Shown here in pieces: positions 31,833-38,453 of a stretch of DNA of 38,453 bases. How positions within the stretch are numbered: the stretch's first letter is position 1; each line of letters opens with the position of its first letter. Source of the stretch: Bacteroidetes bacterium UBA6183 (GTDB lineage: Bacteria > Bacteroidota > Bacteroidia > UKL13-3). Below the pieces are notes generated by a model, which did no database searches, was not told the DNA's origin, and saw nothing but the letters and a program-made list of their open reading frames with translations. The stretch lies in the NCBI GenBank assembly GCA_002422865.1, contig DITN01000054.1, forward strand, positions 1 through 38,453. Reading direction: 5' to 3'. A program made the position numbers and the translations under genes.

Positions 31833-32351
31833 ATGACAACATTAAAATTAATAAGTGTAGGAGCCTTAGCCTTGAGTTTGTTAGGATATACTGCTTACAA
31901 TGCGAATTTAACAGAAACTAAAAAGGTTGAAGTGGCAGACGTAAAAGCAGCCAACCTCCCTGATTTTATGGTTAAAAACGACCAAGGTAAAACAGTAAAT
32001 TTAAATAGTTTTAAAGGTAAAAAAGTGTTTGTAAACCTATGGGCTACTTGGTGTGGACCATGTCGCAGGGAAATGCCTTCTATTGAATCCCTTTACAACA
32101 AAACCAAAGGTAAAAAGGTTGAGTTTGTTATGTTGAGTTTAGATGATGACTTTAACAAGGCTATTAATTACAAAACTACTAATAAATTAAGCATGTTAAT
32201 GTATTACCCGGCTGCTAACTTGCCGGCATTGTTTAATGTTGATGGCATACCGGCAACTTTTGTTTTTAACGAAAAAGGGGAATTGGTTAAAACCATTCAA
32301 GGTAGTACCAATTACGACACTCAAGAGTTTGTTGACTTATTGACTAAGTAA
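31833..32351 (+). CDS. TlpA/ResA-like exported thioredoxin
   Basis: 172 residues from ATG 31833, beginning with a signal or anchor (LISVGALALSLLGYTAYNA). The thioredoxin fold has the active site W-C74-G-P-C77 and the cis-proline P140 (DGIPATF). TlpA-type proteins reduce disulfides or cysteine S-adducts in the periplasm; SoxW and SoxS do so in sulfur oxidation. It is divergent from TauE and carries the same Crp-type site, so it probably keeps the exported rhodanese, DsrE-like protein or cytochrome active. Starts at 31803 or 31806 would add a short basic stretch. Confidence 0.85.
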   Translation: MTTLKLISVGALALSLLGYTAYNANLTETKKVEVADVKAANLPDFMVKNDQGKTVNLNSFKGKKVFVNLWATWCGPCRREMPSIESLYNKTKGKKVEFVMLSLDDDFNKAINYKTTNKLSMLMYYPAANLPALFNVDGIPATFVFNEKGELVKTIQGSTNYDTQEFVDLLTK

Positions 32352-32372
32352 TACAGTAAATAAATATTTGAA

Positions 32373-32405
32373 AGCCCTCGTTAGTATTTAACGGGGGCTT
32401 TTTTT
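32373..32405 (+). terminator. Intrinsic terminator after thioredoxin gene
   Basis: AGCCCTCGTTA at 32373-32383 pairs with TAACGGGGGCT at 32389-32399 (one G-T pair), followed by seven T residues. A standard rho-independent terminator. Confidence 0.9.
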
Positions 32406-32450
32406 GTGGTGATGTGTGTAATTACTTGTTAAGTTTTAGGTGAATAATTT

Positions 32451-32458
32451 TATCATTG
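32451..32458 (+). promoter_or_regulatory. Candidate -7 element, thioredoxin-fold protein gene
   Basis: TATCATTG, one mismatch to TAnnTTTG, 20 bases before ATG 32479. There is no Crp-type site at the expected distance, so it is not part of the sulfur regulon by this criterion. Confidence 0.35.
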
Positions 32459-32478
32459 CTTCTACAATTTATTCATCA

Positions 32479-33021
32479 ATGAAAAAGTACCTGATATTAG
32501 TTTTAGTGCTCGGATTGCCGATTTTATTCTCGTTTAAACAAACCAATAAATTTCCAAGTGTTACATGCACCAATTTAAAAGATAAGCAAGTGGTGCTGCC
32601 AACAGATATGCAAAACAAGCGTACCGTAATTGCCTTAATGCTAAGTACCAAGGCCGATAAATACATGCAAAATTGGGCTCAACCATTGTATAACTCGTTA
32701 ATGGCTGATGGTGTAGGAGGGATGATGAGCGGAAATATGTATAACGCCAATTTATGTTTTGTAGGTGCTGTTAAAGGTTTGGCTAAATTAGCTTTACCAG
32801 AAATGATTAAGAAAGCCAAAAATCAGGTGGATAAAAAATTTCATGGTAACTTTATGTATACCGATACTGATATGGATGCTTTAATGAAAGCATTAAACAT
32901 TACCGATAAAAGTTTGCCTCATTTTATTGTGGTAGAAAAAGATGGAAGTATTATTTACCAGACATCGGGTGCATACACCGAAGATAAATTAAACGATATA
33001 ACAGGCGCCTTGTTGAATTGA
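32479..33021 (+). CDS. Exported thioredoxin-fold protein without CxxC
   Basis: 180 residues from ATG 32479 (MKKYLILVLVLGLPILF signal), chosen over the longer frame because of the signal peptide and nearby promoter. The body reads FPSVTCTNLKDKQVVLPTDM and RTVIALMLSTKADKYMQNW, ending with LPHFIVVEKDGSIIYQTSG. This has the layout of a peroxiredoxin- or ATP10-like thioredoxin fold, but no CxxC is present. Function unknown. Its TGA stop at 33019-33021 is followed directly by the stop of the convergent ComF gene. Confidence 0.6.
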   Translation: MKKYLILVLVLGLPILFSFKQTNKFPSVTCTNLKDKQVVLPTDMQNKRTVIALMLSTKADKYMQNWAQPLYNSLMADGVGGMMSGNMYNANLCFVGAVKGLAKLALPEMIKKAKNQVDKKFHGNFMYTDTDMDALMKALNITDKSLPHFIVVEKDGSIIYQTSGAYTEDKLNDITGALLN

Positions 33022-33699
33022 TTATTGATTAACTACACAAGCAATGCTCGCCACACTTAAGTGCGGTGTGTAGTTTAAAATGCTGTGCGCACAAGCTTCA
33101 ATGGTGGCTCCGGTTGTGATGACGTCATCAACCAGTAAAACTTTTTTATGCTGAATTAAATCGGGTGTTTCAATGCCGAAAACATCACCCACATTTAACC
33201 AACGGTCGAACCTGCCTTTTTTTGTTTGTGTATCCGTAAATTTATTGCGCACAACTACATTTTTTAAATGCGCACATTGTAATGATTGTGCAATTCCCTG
33301 AGCAAAACAATCACTTTGGTTATAACCGCGTAACTTTTGTTTTTTTTCGTGCAGGGGTATCGCAACTACTGCATCAAAACCAATTCCGTATTCACGTAAC
33401 TTAGATCCATAAATTTGGCCAAGCATAATGCCTAACTCAGGGTTGTTACTATACTTTAATTCGTGTAATATTTTTTGTACGATGCCTTGTTTTCTAAATA
33501 TCAAAAACGAATAGGCACGTTCTATATTTACCCTACCCCAAAATGCTTTTTCAAGTTGATTTTCGGGTAGGGTGTGAAATTTAGTTTCAGGAAAATTTTC
33601 GATACAATGGGTACAAATATGTTGCTCGGCAGCTAAAAGCACTCCGTTGCAACCCACGCATAAGTTGGGGAATATTAAGCCAACTAACGTGTTTATCAT
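33022..33699 (-). CDS. comF: ComF-family phosphoribosyltransferase
   Basis: 225 residues. An N-terminal zinc-ribbon (CVGC and CTHC) is followed by a phosphoribosyltransferase domain with the PRPP loop KVLLVDDVITTGATIEAC; LRGYNQSDCFAQGIA is also typical. ComF proteins are linked to DNA uptake in naturally competent bacteria, though the biochemical step is unclear. ATG 33699 gives a start four bases after the protease stop; the longer frame from 33738 would overlap that gene by 35 bases, so I prefer 33699. Confidence 0.88.
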   Translation of the reverse strand: MINTLVGLIFPNLCVGCNGVLLAAEQHICTHCIENFPETKFHTLPENQLEKAFWGRVNIERAYSFLIFRKQGIVQKILHELKYSNNPELGIMLGQIYGSKLREYGIGFDAVVAIPLHEKKQKLRGYNQSDCFAQGIAQSLQCAHLKNVVVRNKFTDTQTKKGRFDRWLNVGDVFGIETPDLIQHKKVLLVDDVITTGATIEACAHSILNYTPHLSVASIACVVNQ

Positions 33700-33703
33700 A
33701 CCA

Positions 33704-36061
33704 TTATTCTTTAATTGCTTTAAGCCAAGCCGAACCATTGTTGGTTGTCACTTTTATAATAAACAACCCTTTTGGTAAAGCTTGCGTGTTTAAGCTTATT
33801 TGGTTAGTACCTGTTGTTAAATTAACCAATTCTGTAAATACATGTTTGCCATCAATACTATAAATATCAATCGTGCCTATAGTGTTAAGTTTACTTTTAA
33901 AATCAACTTGCAATTGGTTGTTAAATGGCATAGGGAATGCATTAAGCTCTAGTTGTGCAGCGTAATTATTTTGTATCCCTAAGGCAAAAATGGGTATTGT
34001 ATCTGTTTTGGATTTCACACATCCCGCATTACTTGTTAATGTTAGTTTTACAATTACGGTTTGAGGTTTACTCAATAAAATAGTAGGATTGGCTTCGTAA
34101 GCTCTAATTATGGTGTCTGATGTAAACGTCCATGCATAATTTTTAGCATACAAAGACTTATCAATAAAGGTTACATAGTTACCTGAATCTCTCGACCAGC
34201 CGTAATTGATTTCAGGTGTTTCCAATACTTTTATAAATTGTGTATTCGAATCTATCAGGTTACCCTGTTTGTAAAGATAAAGTGTTACAGGGTAATCTCC
34301 TGTTTTATTAAATGTTTTAGATACCGTTTTTGTATTTGCAGTTTGTCCATCACCTAAATCCCATGTATAAGCATCGCCTCCTTGTGGGTTTGCGGTAAAG
34401 TTAACATTCACGGGTCCACATCCACTAAATCGGTTTGCGTTATAAGATGCCGAGGAGTTCATGCCATATTCAAAAACAATGCTGCTATCGGGTAATTGTT
34501 TAATATCCGTTATTGCAACATTAGATGGTTGACGAACGCCACTCACCTTTAAGTGCAAATTACTTGCAGGCATAGATGTTGGGGTAAAGTTTTGATTGGC
34601 GGCTAATGGATACAAATCGCTCGCGTCACCTCGGTTAATGTTACGCTCTAAATGCCTTAATCCATCTGCTTGCATAATACCTACACCTAATTGTGAGGTA
34701 TCATTATTAACATTGTTTGAAGCTTCGCTCAACAAACGCGCACGGTTGGTATTGATGTGCCAAATAGCTAAACCTTTTGATGGTAAATACATATCAAAAC
34801 CTTTACGCTGACGGTTTTCTAATAAATAGTATTCATTGGTTACAGCAGTATTTATTCTGAATACCATATCACTATCAACCACAGCAAAAGGAAGCGTATA
34901 TAAGGCAGTATCAGTAATTACAGTTGGTATAACCCACCCCATGCGAATTCTGCTCCATGCATCATTTAAACAGGGTGTTCTTTCACTATTTAACCAAGGG
35001 CCACCGGCCATTAATGAATAATTACCTGCCGCTTCATTGTTACTTTGGGTTGAGTATAAATCCGGTAAATCTAATAAATGACCGAACTCATGGGCTGCAA
35101 CACCAATTCCTACCATCGAATATGCTCCTCCGTTATATCGTTTTTCGGGAAACATACCATAAGCAGAAACTTGTACGCCATCATATGTTGGTCTTAAATT
35201 GGTTGGTAAAGTTGACCTAAACGACCAAATGTGGTTATTGGCATTTGGAGCACTTTGTTCTTCTGCGCCAATACCTGCATGCATTAAAATTACACCATCA
35301 ACAAAACCATCACCATCATTGTCAAATTGACTAAAATCCACATTAAAAGAATCGTTTGCATCTTTTAATGCACCTAATAAAAGTTGACGGGTTGCGGTGT
35401 TGTAACTAGGGCTGCTGGTTCTTCCATAATATAAATAACTGCTATCTGCCATTACCCAGCCGTAAACAATACTTTCAAGATTTAACTTACCGCTAGACGT
35501 GGCTAAGAAAAAGTCACGAAAAGAACCTGTTCCGTTGTAATTTGGTTGGTTAAGTAATAACTCAAAATTTTCTTTTGCAATGGTTGCCCTTAAATCGGGA
35601 TATTCAACCAAAACCACCAATATCTTACGATTTCCGGTTGATGGAAATGGATAAGGACCTGCCGCTTTATTCAAAGCTTCTTGTGGTTCTAATTGATGGT
35701 GCAATTGCATTAACATATTTTGTTGTGCAGTACTGTAACGTAAATGAGGTAGCACATTTGCCTTCATTTGCTTACCATCGCGCGCAACAATACCACTGTT
35801 TGCCAAATTTCCTGCCTCATCTGTTTTGGCATATTCAAAATAACCATCATTGTTTTTCAGCACAGTAAAGCCATCTTCTGTTTCCAAGTAATGAATAGCT
35901 TCATTCCCTATAGCACGCAACGTAATTTTGCTACCATCAGGTTGGCTTATGGTATTGGTGTATGGAGCTACACTGCAATTACTTCTTTGGGCATGTAAAA
36001 ATTGAGGAAAGGCAAGGGTAATGAGGAGAAATGAACCGAGTACTGTAAATAAGTTTTTCAT
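33704..36061 (-). CDS. M6-type metalloprotease with PKD and T9SS sorting domains
   Basis: A secreted protease of about 785 residues. After the signal peptide (FLLITLAFPQFLHAQ) comes a propeptide-like region, then the catalytic domain with zinc motif HEFGHLLDLPD at about 324-334 (HExxH plus a later aspartate), as in M6/InhA-type peptidases. A PKD domain is at about 545-620 (YTWDLGDGQTAN). The C-terminus is a type IX sorting domain (LNAFPMPFNNQLQVDF ... WLKAIKE). It should be secreted through T9SS and digest extracellular proteins. ATG 36061 is used; a TTG lies just before it. Confidence 0.88.
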   Translation of the reverse strand: MKNLFTVLGSFLLITLAFPQFLHAQRSNCSVAPYTNTISQPDGSKITLRAIGNEAIHYLETEDGFTVLKNNDGYFEYAKTDEAGNLANSGIVARDGKQMKANVLPHLRYSTAQQNMLMQLHHQLEPQEALNKAAGPYPFPSTGNRKILVVLVEYPDLRATIAKENFELLLNQPNYNGTGSFRDFFLATSSGKLNLESIVYGWVMADSSYLYYGRTSSPSYNTATRQLLLGALKDANDSFNVDFSQFDNDGDGFVDGVILMHAGIGAEEQSAPNANNHIWSFRSTLPTNLRPTYDGVQVSAYGMFPEKRYNGGAYSMVGIGVAAHEFGHLLDLPDLYSTQSNNEAAGNYSLMAGGPWLNSERTPCLNDAWSRIRMGWVIPTVITDTALYTLPFAVVDSDMVFRINTAVTNEYYLLENRQRKGFDMYLPSKGLAIWHINTNRARLLSEASNNVNNDTSQLGVGIMQADGLRHLERNINRGDASDLYPLAANQNFTPTSMPASNLHLKVSGVRQPSNVAITDIKQLPDSSIVFEYGMNSSASYNANRFSGCGPVNVNFTANPQGGDAYTWDLGDGQTANTKTVSKTFNKTGDYPVTLYLYKQGNLIDSNTQFIKVLETPEINYGWSRDSGNYVTFIDKSLYAKNYAWTFTSDTIIRAYEANPTILLSKPQTVIVKLTLTSNAGCVKSKTDTIPIFALGIQNNYAAQLELNAFPMPFNNQLQVDFKSKLNTIGTIDIYSIDGKHVFTELVNLTTGTNQISLNTQALPKGLFIIKVTTNNGSAWLKAIKE

Positions 36062-36209
36062 CAAATAAATGGTGCGTTTATAATTTTAGAAAATAAAACT
36101 AGGGTTTAATTGCTTACTTAACAAGTTTTGTTGTAATTTAGTTCAATAATTACAGCAATTTTTACAATTATGTAACACAAATAATTGATGCTGTATAACT
36201 GCTACCGTT

Positions 36210-36926
36210 ATGAAAATAAATTATCGTCAGGCTACCATCATTCACATTATTGATGAATCTCCGGCTGTAAAACGGTTCTTTTTTAAATTCCCGGAAACTG
36301 AGCAGTTTGATTTTAAGCCGGGACAGTTTGTAATGGTTGATTTGCCCATTGAATCTAAAATAACCAACAGAAGTTATTCCATTGCATCAGCTCCAGGAAA
36401 CGATAATATTTTTGAACTAATCATCGTTTTAAATCCTACCGGTATTGGTACCCCGCACATGTGGGAGAACTTTAAAATTGGTGATAGTGTTCCTGTAGCA
36501 GGGCCGTTAGGTAAATTTACACTTCCGGAGCAAATTAATGACGATTTATGTTTAGTAGCCACCGGAACAGGTATTGCTCCGCTTAGAAGTATGTTACATC
36601 ATATTATCAACCAAAATATACCGCATAAAAACATTTATTTGGTGTTTGGATGCCGCACCACACAAGACATTTTATATAAAATAGAGATGCAGGCACTAAG
36701 TGGTAAGTATCCATATTTTTCTTTTATTCCTGTGCTGTCAAGGCCTAATGAAGATTGGACAGGAGAGCATGGATATGTGCATCATGTGTACGAGCATCTT
36801 TTTGCAGATAAGCGTCCGGCTACTTTTTATTTATGCGGGTGGAAAAATATGATCATGGAAGCTCGCGAACGTTTAACCGCAATGGGCTACGATAAATCTC
36901 AAATTAAGTTTGAGTTGTATGATTAG
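36210..36926 (+). CDS. Ferredoxin-NADP reductase-like flavoprotein
   Basis: 238 residues with an FAD-binding barrel and the R54-S-Y-S57 motif, and a nucleotide-binding domain with G119-T-G-I-A-P and a C-terminal LCGWKNMIMEARERL, as in the ferredoxin-NADP reductase superfamily. No 2Fe-2S domain is present, so it needs an outside redox partner. It may serve ferredoxin, a dioxygenase or another acceptor; nothing nearby settles this. The upstream region has a TTACA-N4-TGTAA element, but it is not in the register or distance of the sulfur-regulon sites. Confidence 0.85.
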   Translation: MKINYRQATIIHIIDESPAVKRFFFKFPETEQFDFKPGQFVMVDLPIESKITNRSYSIASAPGNDNIFELIIVLNPTGIGTPHMWENFKIGDSVPVAGPLGKFTLPEQINDDLCLVATGTGIAPLRSMLHHIINQNIPHKNIYLVFGCRTTQDILYKIEMQALSGKYPYFSFIPVLSRPNEDWTGEHGYVHHVYEHLFADKRPATFYLCGWKNMIMEARERLTAMGYDKSQIKFELYD

Positions 36927-36948
36927 TTATTAGTTGATTGGCCGCAGG

Positions 36949-36968
36949 TACAGACCGCAGCGTCTGTA
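36949..36968. repeat. Hairpin after the flavin reductase
   Basis: TACAGAC at 36949-36955 and GTCTGTA at 36962-36968 form a seven-base stem with a six-base loop. No T tract follows on the plus strand, so it is a poor intrinsic terminator. The hexamer CCGCAG occurs at 36942-36947 and again at 36955-36960, suggesting a small repeat element. Confidence 0.5.
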
Positions 36969-37012
36969 TTCATGGTTTGTAATTTGTGGTTAATGTAATT
37001 CATCAAAAATCT

Positions 37013-37115
37013 CCACCATCCTTAGCTTTAGCGTAGGGTGGCAATTCCAATCTCTAACATCCAGCCACCAATATCTAGTTTCCAACCTCTAACTTCTCGT
37101 TTCCAGCCTCCAAAT
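37013..37115. repeat. Imperfect hairpin and degenerate purine/pyrimidine repeat
   Basis: CCACC at 37013-37017 and GGTGG at 37037-37041 bound an imperfect hairpin. From 37042 to about 37115 follow irregular units on the theme CCAATCTCTAAC, CCAGCCACCAAT, TTTCCAACCTCTAAC and TTTCCAGCC. Read on the minus strand these give a spurious LEAGNEKLEVGN-type peptide. This is a low-complexity intergenic repeat of a kind I have seen in Bacteroidota genomes, not a gene. Confidence 0.6.
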
Positions 37116-37122
37116 AATTACT

Positions 37123-37130
37123 TACATTTG
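37123..37130 (+). promoter_or_regulatory. -7 element of rlmB
   Basis: TACATTTG matches TAnnTTTG fully. The ATG at 37138 is eight bases after its G, so the message should be leaderless or nearly so, as for the TonB receptor at 409. Both share the sequence TTTGCGGC. Confidence 0.55.
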
Positions 37131-37137
37131 CGGCCAC

Positions 37138-37944
37138 ATGTACCCAAACAGAAAAAACTACGGCAAACCGCAAGGTAATTTTAAAAGAACAGAAAAACCT
37201 GCGGAAAAACATCAAGCGATATATGGTATACATGCCGTTACAGAGGCGATAAATGCCGGTAAAGAATTGAATAAAATTATTTTTCAACGTGGTGAGACAG
37301 GACCTTTATTGCAAAGTTTAACCAAGTTGGCCCGTGAATTAGATATACCCACTCAATATGCTCCAAAGGAATCCAATTTATTTCCTTCTAACAAAAATCA
37401 CCAAGGTGTTTTAGCTTTTGTATCTCCGGTAACTTATCACAAACTCGAAAATATAATTCCACAATTGTTTGAAGAAGGTAAAGTACCTTTTGTTCTGGTG
37501 CTGGATAGAATAACCGATGTACGAAACTTTGGTGCTATTGCACGTAGTGCCTATTGTGCAGGTGTACATACCATTGTTATTCCCGATCAAGGAAGTGTTC
37601 AAGTAAACGAGGATGCCATCAAAACGTCTGCCGGAGCCTTACATCATTTACCCGTTTGTCGTGAGAAAAATATGAAAACGGTGATGGAACTTTTAAATCA
37701 ATCGGGAATATTTACTGTTGGTTGCAGCGAGAAAGGTAAAGGTATGATTCATCAATTGGATTTAACGGTGCCTGTGGCCATAATTATGGGTAACGAAGAA
37801 ACGGGTATCAGCGAAGATGTGCTAAAACGTTGTACAGTGTTGGCTCGCATACCGTTGGATGTTGGAGTGCAATCGCTTAATGTGTCTGTAGCAGCCGGTA
37901 TTGCGGCCTATGAGGTGGTTAGACAACGTATCACCAATGGGTAA
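37138..37944 (+). CDS. rlmB: 23S rRNA (guanosine-2'-O)-methyltransferase, RlmB-like
   Basis: A SpoU/TrmH-family enzyme of 268 residues. A short basic N-terminus is followed by a substrate-binding domain (IYGIHAVTEAINAGKELNKI) and the SPOUT domain with its motifs: LDRITDVRNFGAIARSA, VAIIMGNEETGISEDVL and IPLDVGVQSLNVSVAAGIA. RlmB methylates G2251 (E. coli numbering) of 23S rRNA; other TrmH-type targets are possible but the N-terminal domain favours RlmB. It converges with the Crp/Fnr gene with 15 bases between stops and no clear terminator. Confidence 0.88.
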   Translation: MYPNRKNYGKPQGNFKRTEKPAEKHQAIYGIHAVTEAINAGKELNKIIFQRGETGPLLQSLTKLARELDIPTQYAPKESNLFPSNKNHQGVLAFVSPVTYHKLENIIPQLFEEGKVPFVLVLDRITDVRNFGAIARSAYCAGVHTIVIPDQGSVQVNEDAIKTSAGALHHLPVCREKNMKTVMELLNQSGIFTVGCSEKGKGMIHQLDLTVPVAIIMGNEETGISEDVLKRCTVLARIPLDVGVQSLNVSVAAGIAAYEVVRQRITNG

Positions 37945-37959
37945 CAAATCGTATTGAGA

Positions 37960-38453
37960 CTAAAAGTTGATCTCTATGGCATTACGCAACAGTTTCACTT
38001 TTCCATCGTTTTCCATTTGTTTTAGCAGCCTGGAAATAACCACACGAGAAGAGTTTAAATCGTTTGCAATTTGTTCGTGAGTTAAATGAAGTGTTTTACT
38101 TTGGAACGCGTTTTTTTGTTTAATTAAATAGTACTCCAGTCTTTCATCCATTCCGTGAAAAGCCACACTGCGTAAGGCATCCAATACTTCCTGATAGCGG
38201 TTTCGGTATGACTCAATCACGAAATAATACCAACTTTTATGTTTAATCATCAAGTCGTCCATTAGTTCTATAGGAATCATAATGGCCTCTACATCTTCAA
38301 TAGCAACAGCTTCTAAATCACTTTTTCTATTACGTGCGGCACACACAAAAGACAATGCACAAGCTTGTCCGGGTTCCAAGTAGTACATAAAAAACTCTTC
38401 TCCATCTTCTCCATTGGTAAACAGTTTCACACGTCCTTTGGTAACAAGCATCG
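37960..38453 (-). CDS. Crp/Fnr family regulator with paired cysteines (5' end off window)
   Basis: The last 163 or so residues of a Crp/Fnr regulator; the start lies beyond the right edge, so the first part of the sensor domain is missing. Visible are the end of the nucleotide-binding-type domain (GRVKLFTNGEDGEEFFMYYL), with C31 and C37 (numbered from the first visible Met) in ACALSFVC, the dimer helix, and a winged helix-turn-helix LTHEQIANDLNSSRVVISRLL. Position 137, glutamate in Crp and Fnr, is valine, between R136 and R141. The RVxxxR pattern resembles NtcA, which binds GTA-N8-TAC, exactly the form of the sites in this window. It is the likely controller of the sulfur regulon, with the cysteines as possible sulfur or redox sensor. 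Confidence 0.82.
   Translation of the reverse strand, partial: MLVTKGRVKLFTNGEDGEEFFMYYLEPGQACALSFVCAARNRKSDLEAVAIEDVEAIMIPIELMDDLMIKHKSWYYFVIESYRNRYQEVLDALRSVAFHGMDERLEYYLIKQKNAFQSKTLHLTHEQIANDLNSSRVVISRLLKQMENDGKVKLLRNAIEINF

Noticed and set aside
32418..32425. GTAATTAC palindrome centred 36.5 bp from a TATCATTG box before the thioredoxin-fold gene
   Set aside because: The distance matches by coincidence, but the 14-base site does not fit the GTAAC arms (it reads TGTGTAATTACTTG), so the gene is not placed in the regulon.
36162..36175. TTACA-N4-TGTAA inverted repeat upstream of the flavin reductase
   Set aside because: It contains a GTAAC half on one side only, its register differs from GTAAC-N4-GTTAC, and no -7 box lies 36.5 bp away. 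I did not count it as a regulon site.
37075..37287. Minus-strand frame ending in LEAGNEKLEVGN
   Set aside because: The end is the translation of the degenerate intergenic repeat and the rest is antisense to rlmB.

Overview
The window looks like a chromosomal segment from an AT-rich member of the Bacteroidota. The signs are secreted proteins ending in type IX secretion (T9SS) sorting domains, TonB-dependent receptors paired with DUF4249 lipoproteins, a FecR anti-sigma with a DUF4974 tail next to an ECF sigma factor, and promoters of the Bacteroidota -7 type (TAnnTTTG). I saw no rRNA, tRNA, CRISPR array, transposase or phage gene. I could not settle the genus from the sequence alone.

Region 1 (1-10584, plus strand) is a cell-surface uptake and signalling block. 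It holds a TonB receptor with a signalling (STN) domain, a DUF4249 lipoprotein, FecR, an ECF sigma, two paralogous T9SS-exported proteins, then a second TonB receptor and DUF4249 pair. Region 2 (10581-20392, minus strand) reads as one operon: receiver-only response regulator, membrane-anchored HEAT protein, two paralogous processive GT2 synthases, a 970-residue TPR protein with a C-terminal outer-membrane barrel, and a DUF4838 glycoside-hydrolase-like protein. This resembles a synthase-dependent exopolysaccharide machine, with parts comparable to PgaA, PgaC and perhaps PgaB.

Region 3 (21166-32405) is the most interesting part: a sulfane-sulfur and thiosulfate locus. A long minus-strand operon encodes a CstB-like persulfide dioxygenase/rhodanese fusion, two more rhodaneses, a Usp protein, a split YeeE/DUF6691 transporter, DUF2892, a TsdA-like dihaem cytochrome c, a periplasmic DsrE-like protein and an OprD-like porin. 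TauE/SafE, a TlpA-like thioredoxin, a SAM methyltransferase and a kelch-like T9SS protein lie beside it. Five promoters here each carry a palindrome of the form GTAAC-N4-GTTAC (or a one-base variant) whose centre lies exactly 36.5 bp from the last base of the -7 box, the class II activator position for Crp/Fnr proteins. One palindrome serves two divergent promoters. At the right edge (37960-38453) is a truncated Crp/Fnr regulator. Its recognition helix resembles that of NtcA, which binds GTA-N8-TAC, and its sensor domain has two close cysteines. I propose that it controls this regulon in response to reactive sulfur.

Region 4 (32479-38453) holds mostly ordinary genes: a thioredoxin-fold protein, ComF, an M6-type metalloprotease with PKD and T9SS domains, a flavin reductase, a repeat-bearing spacer, RlmB and the Crp/Fnr gene.
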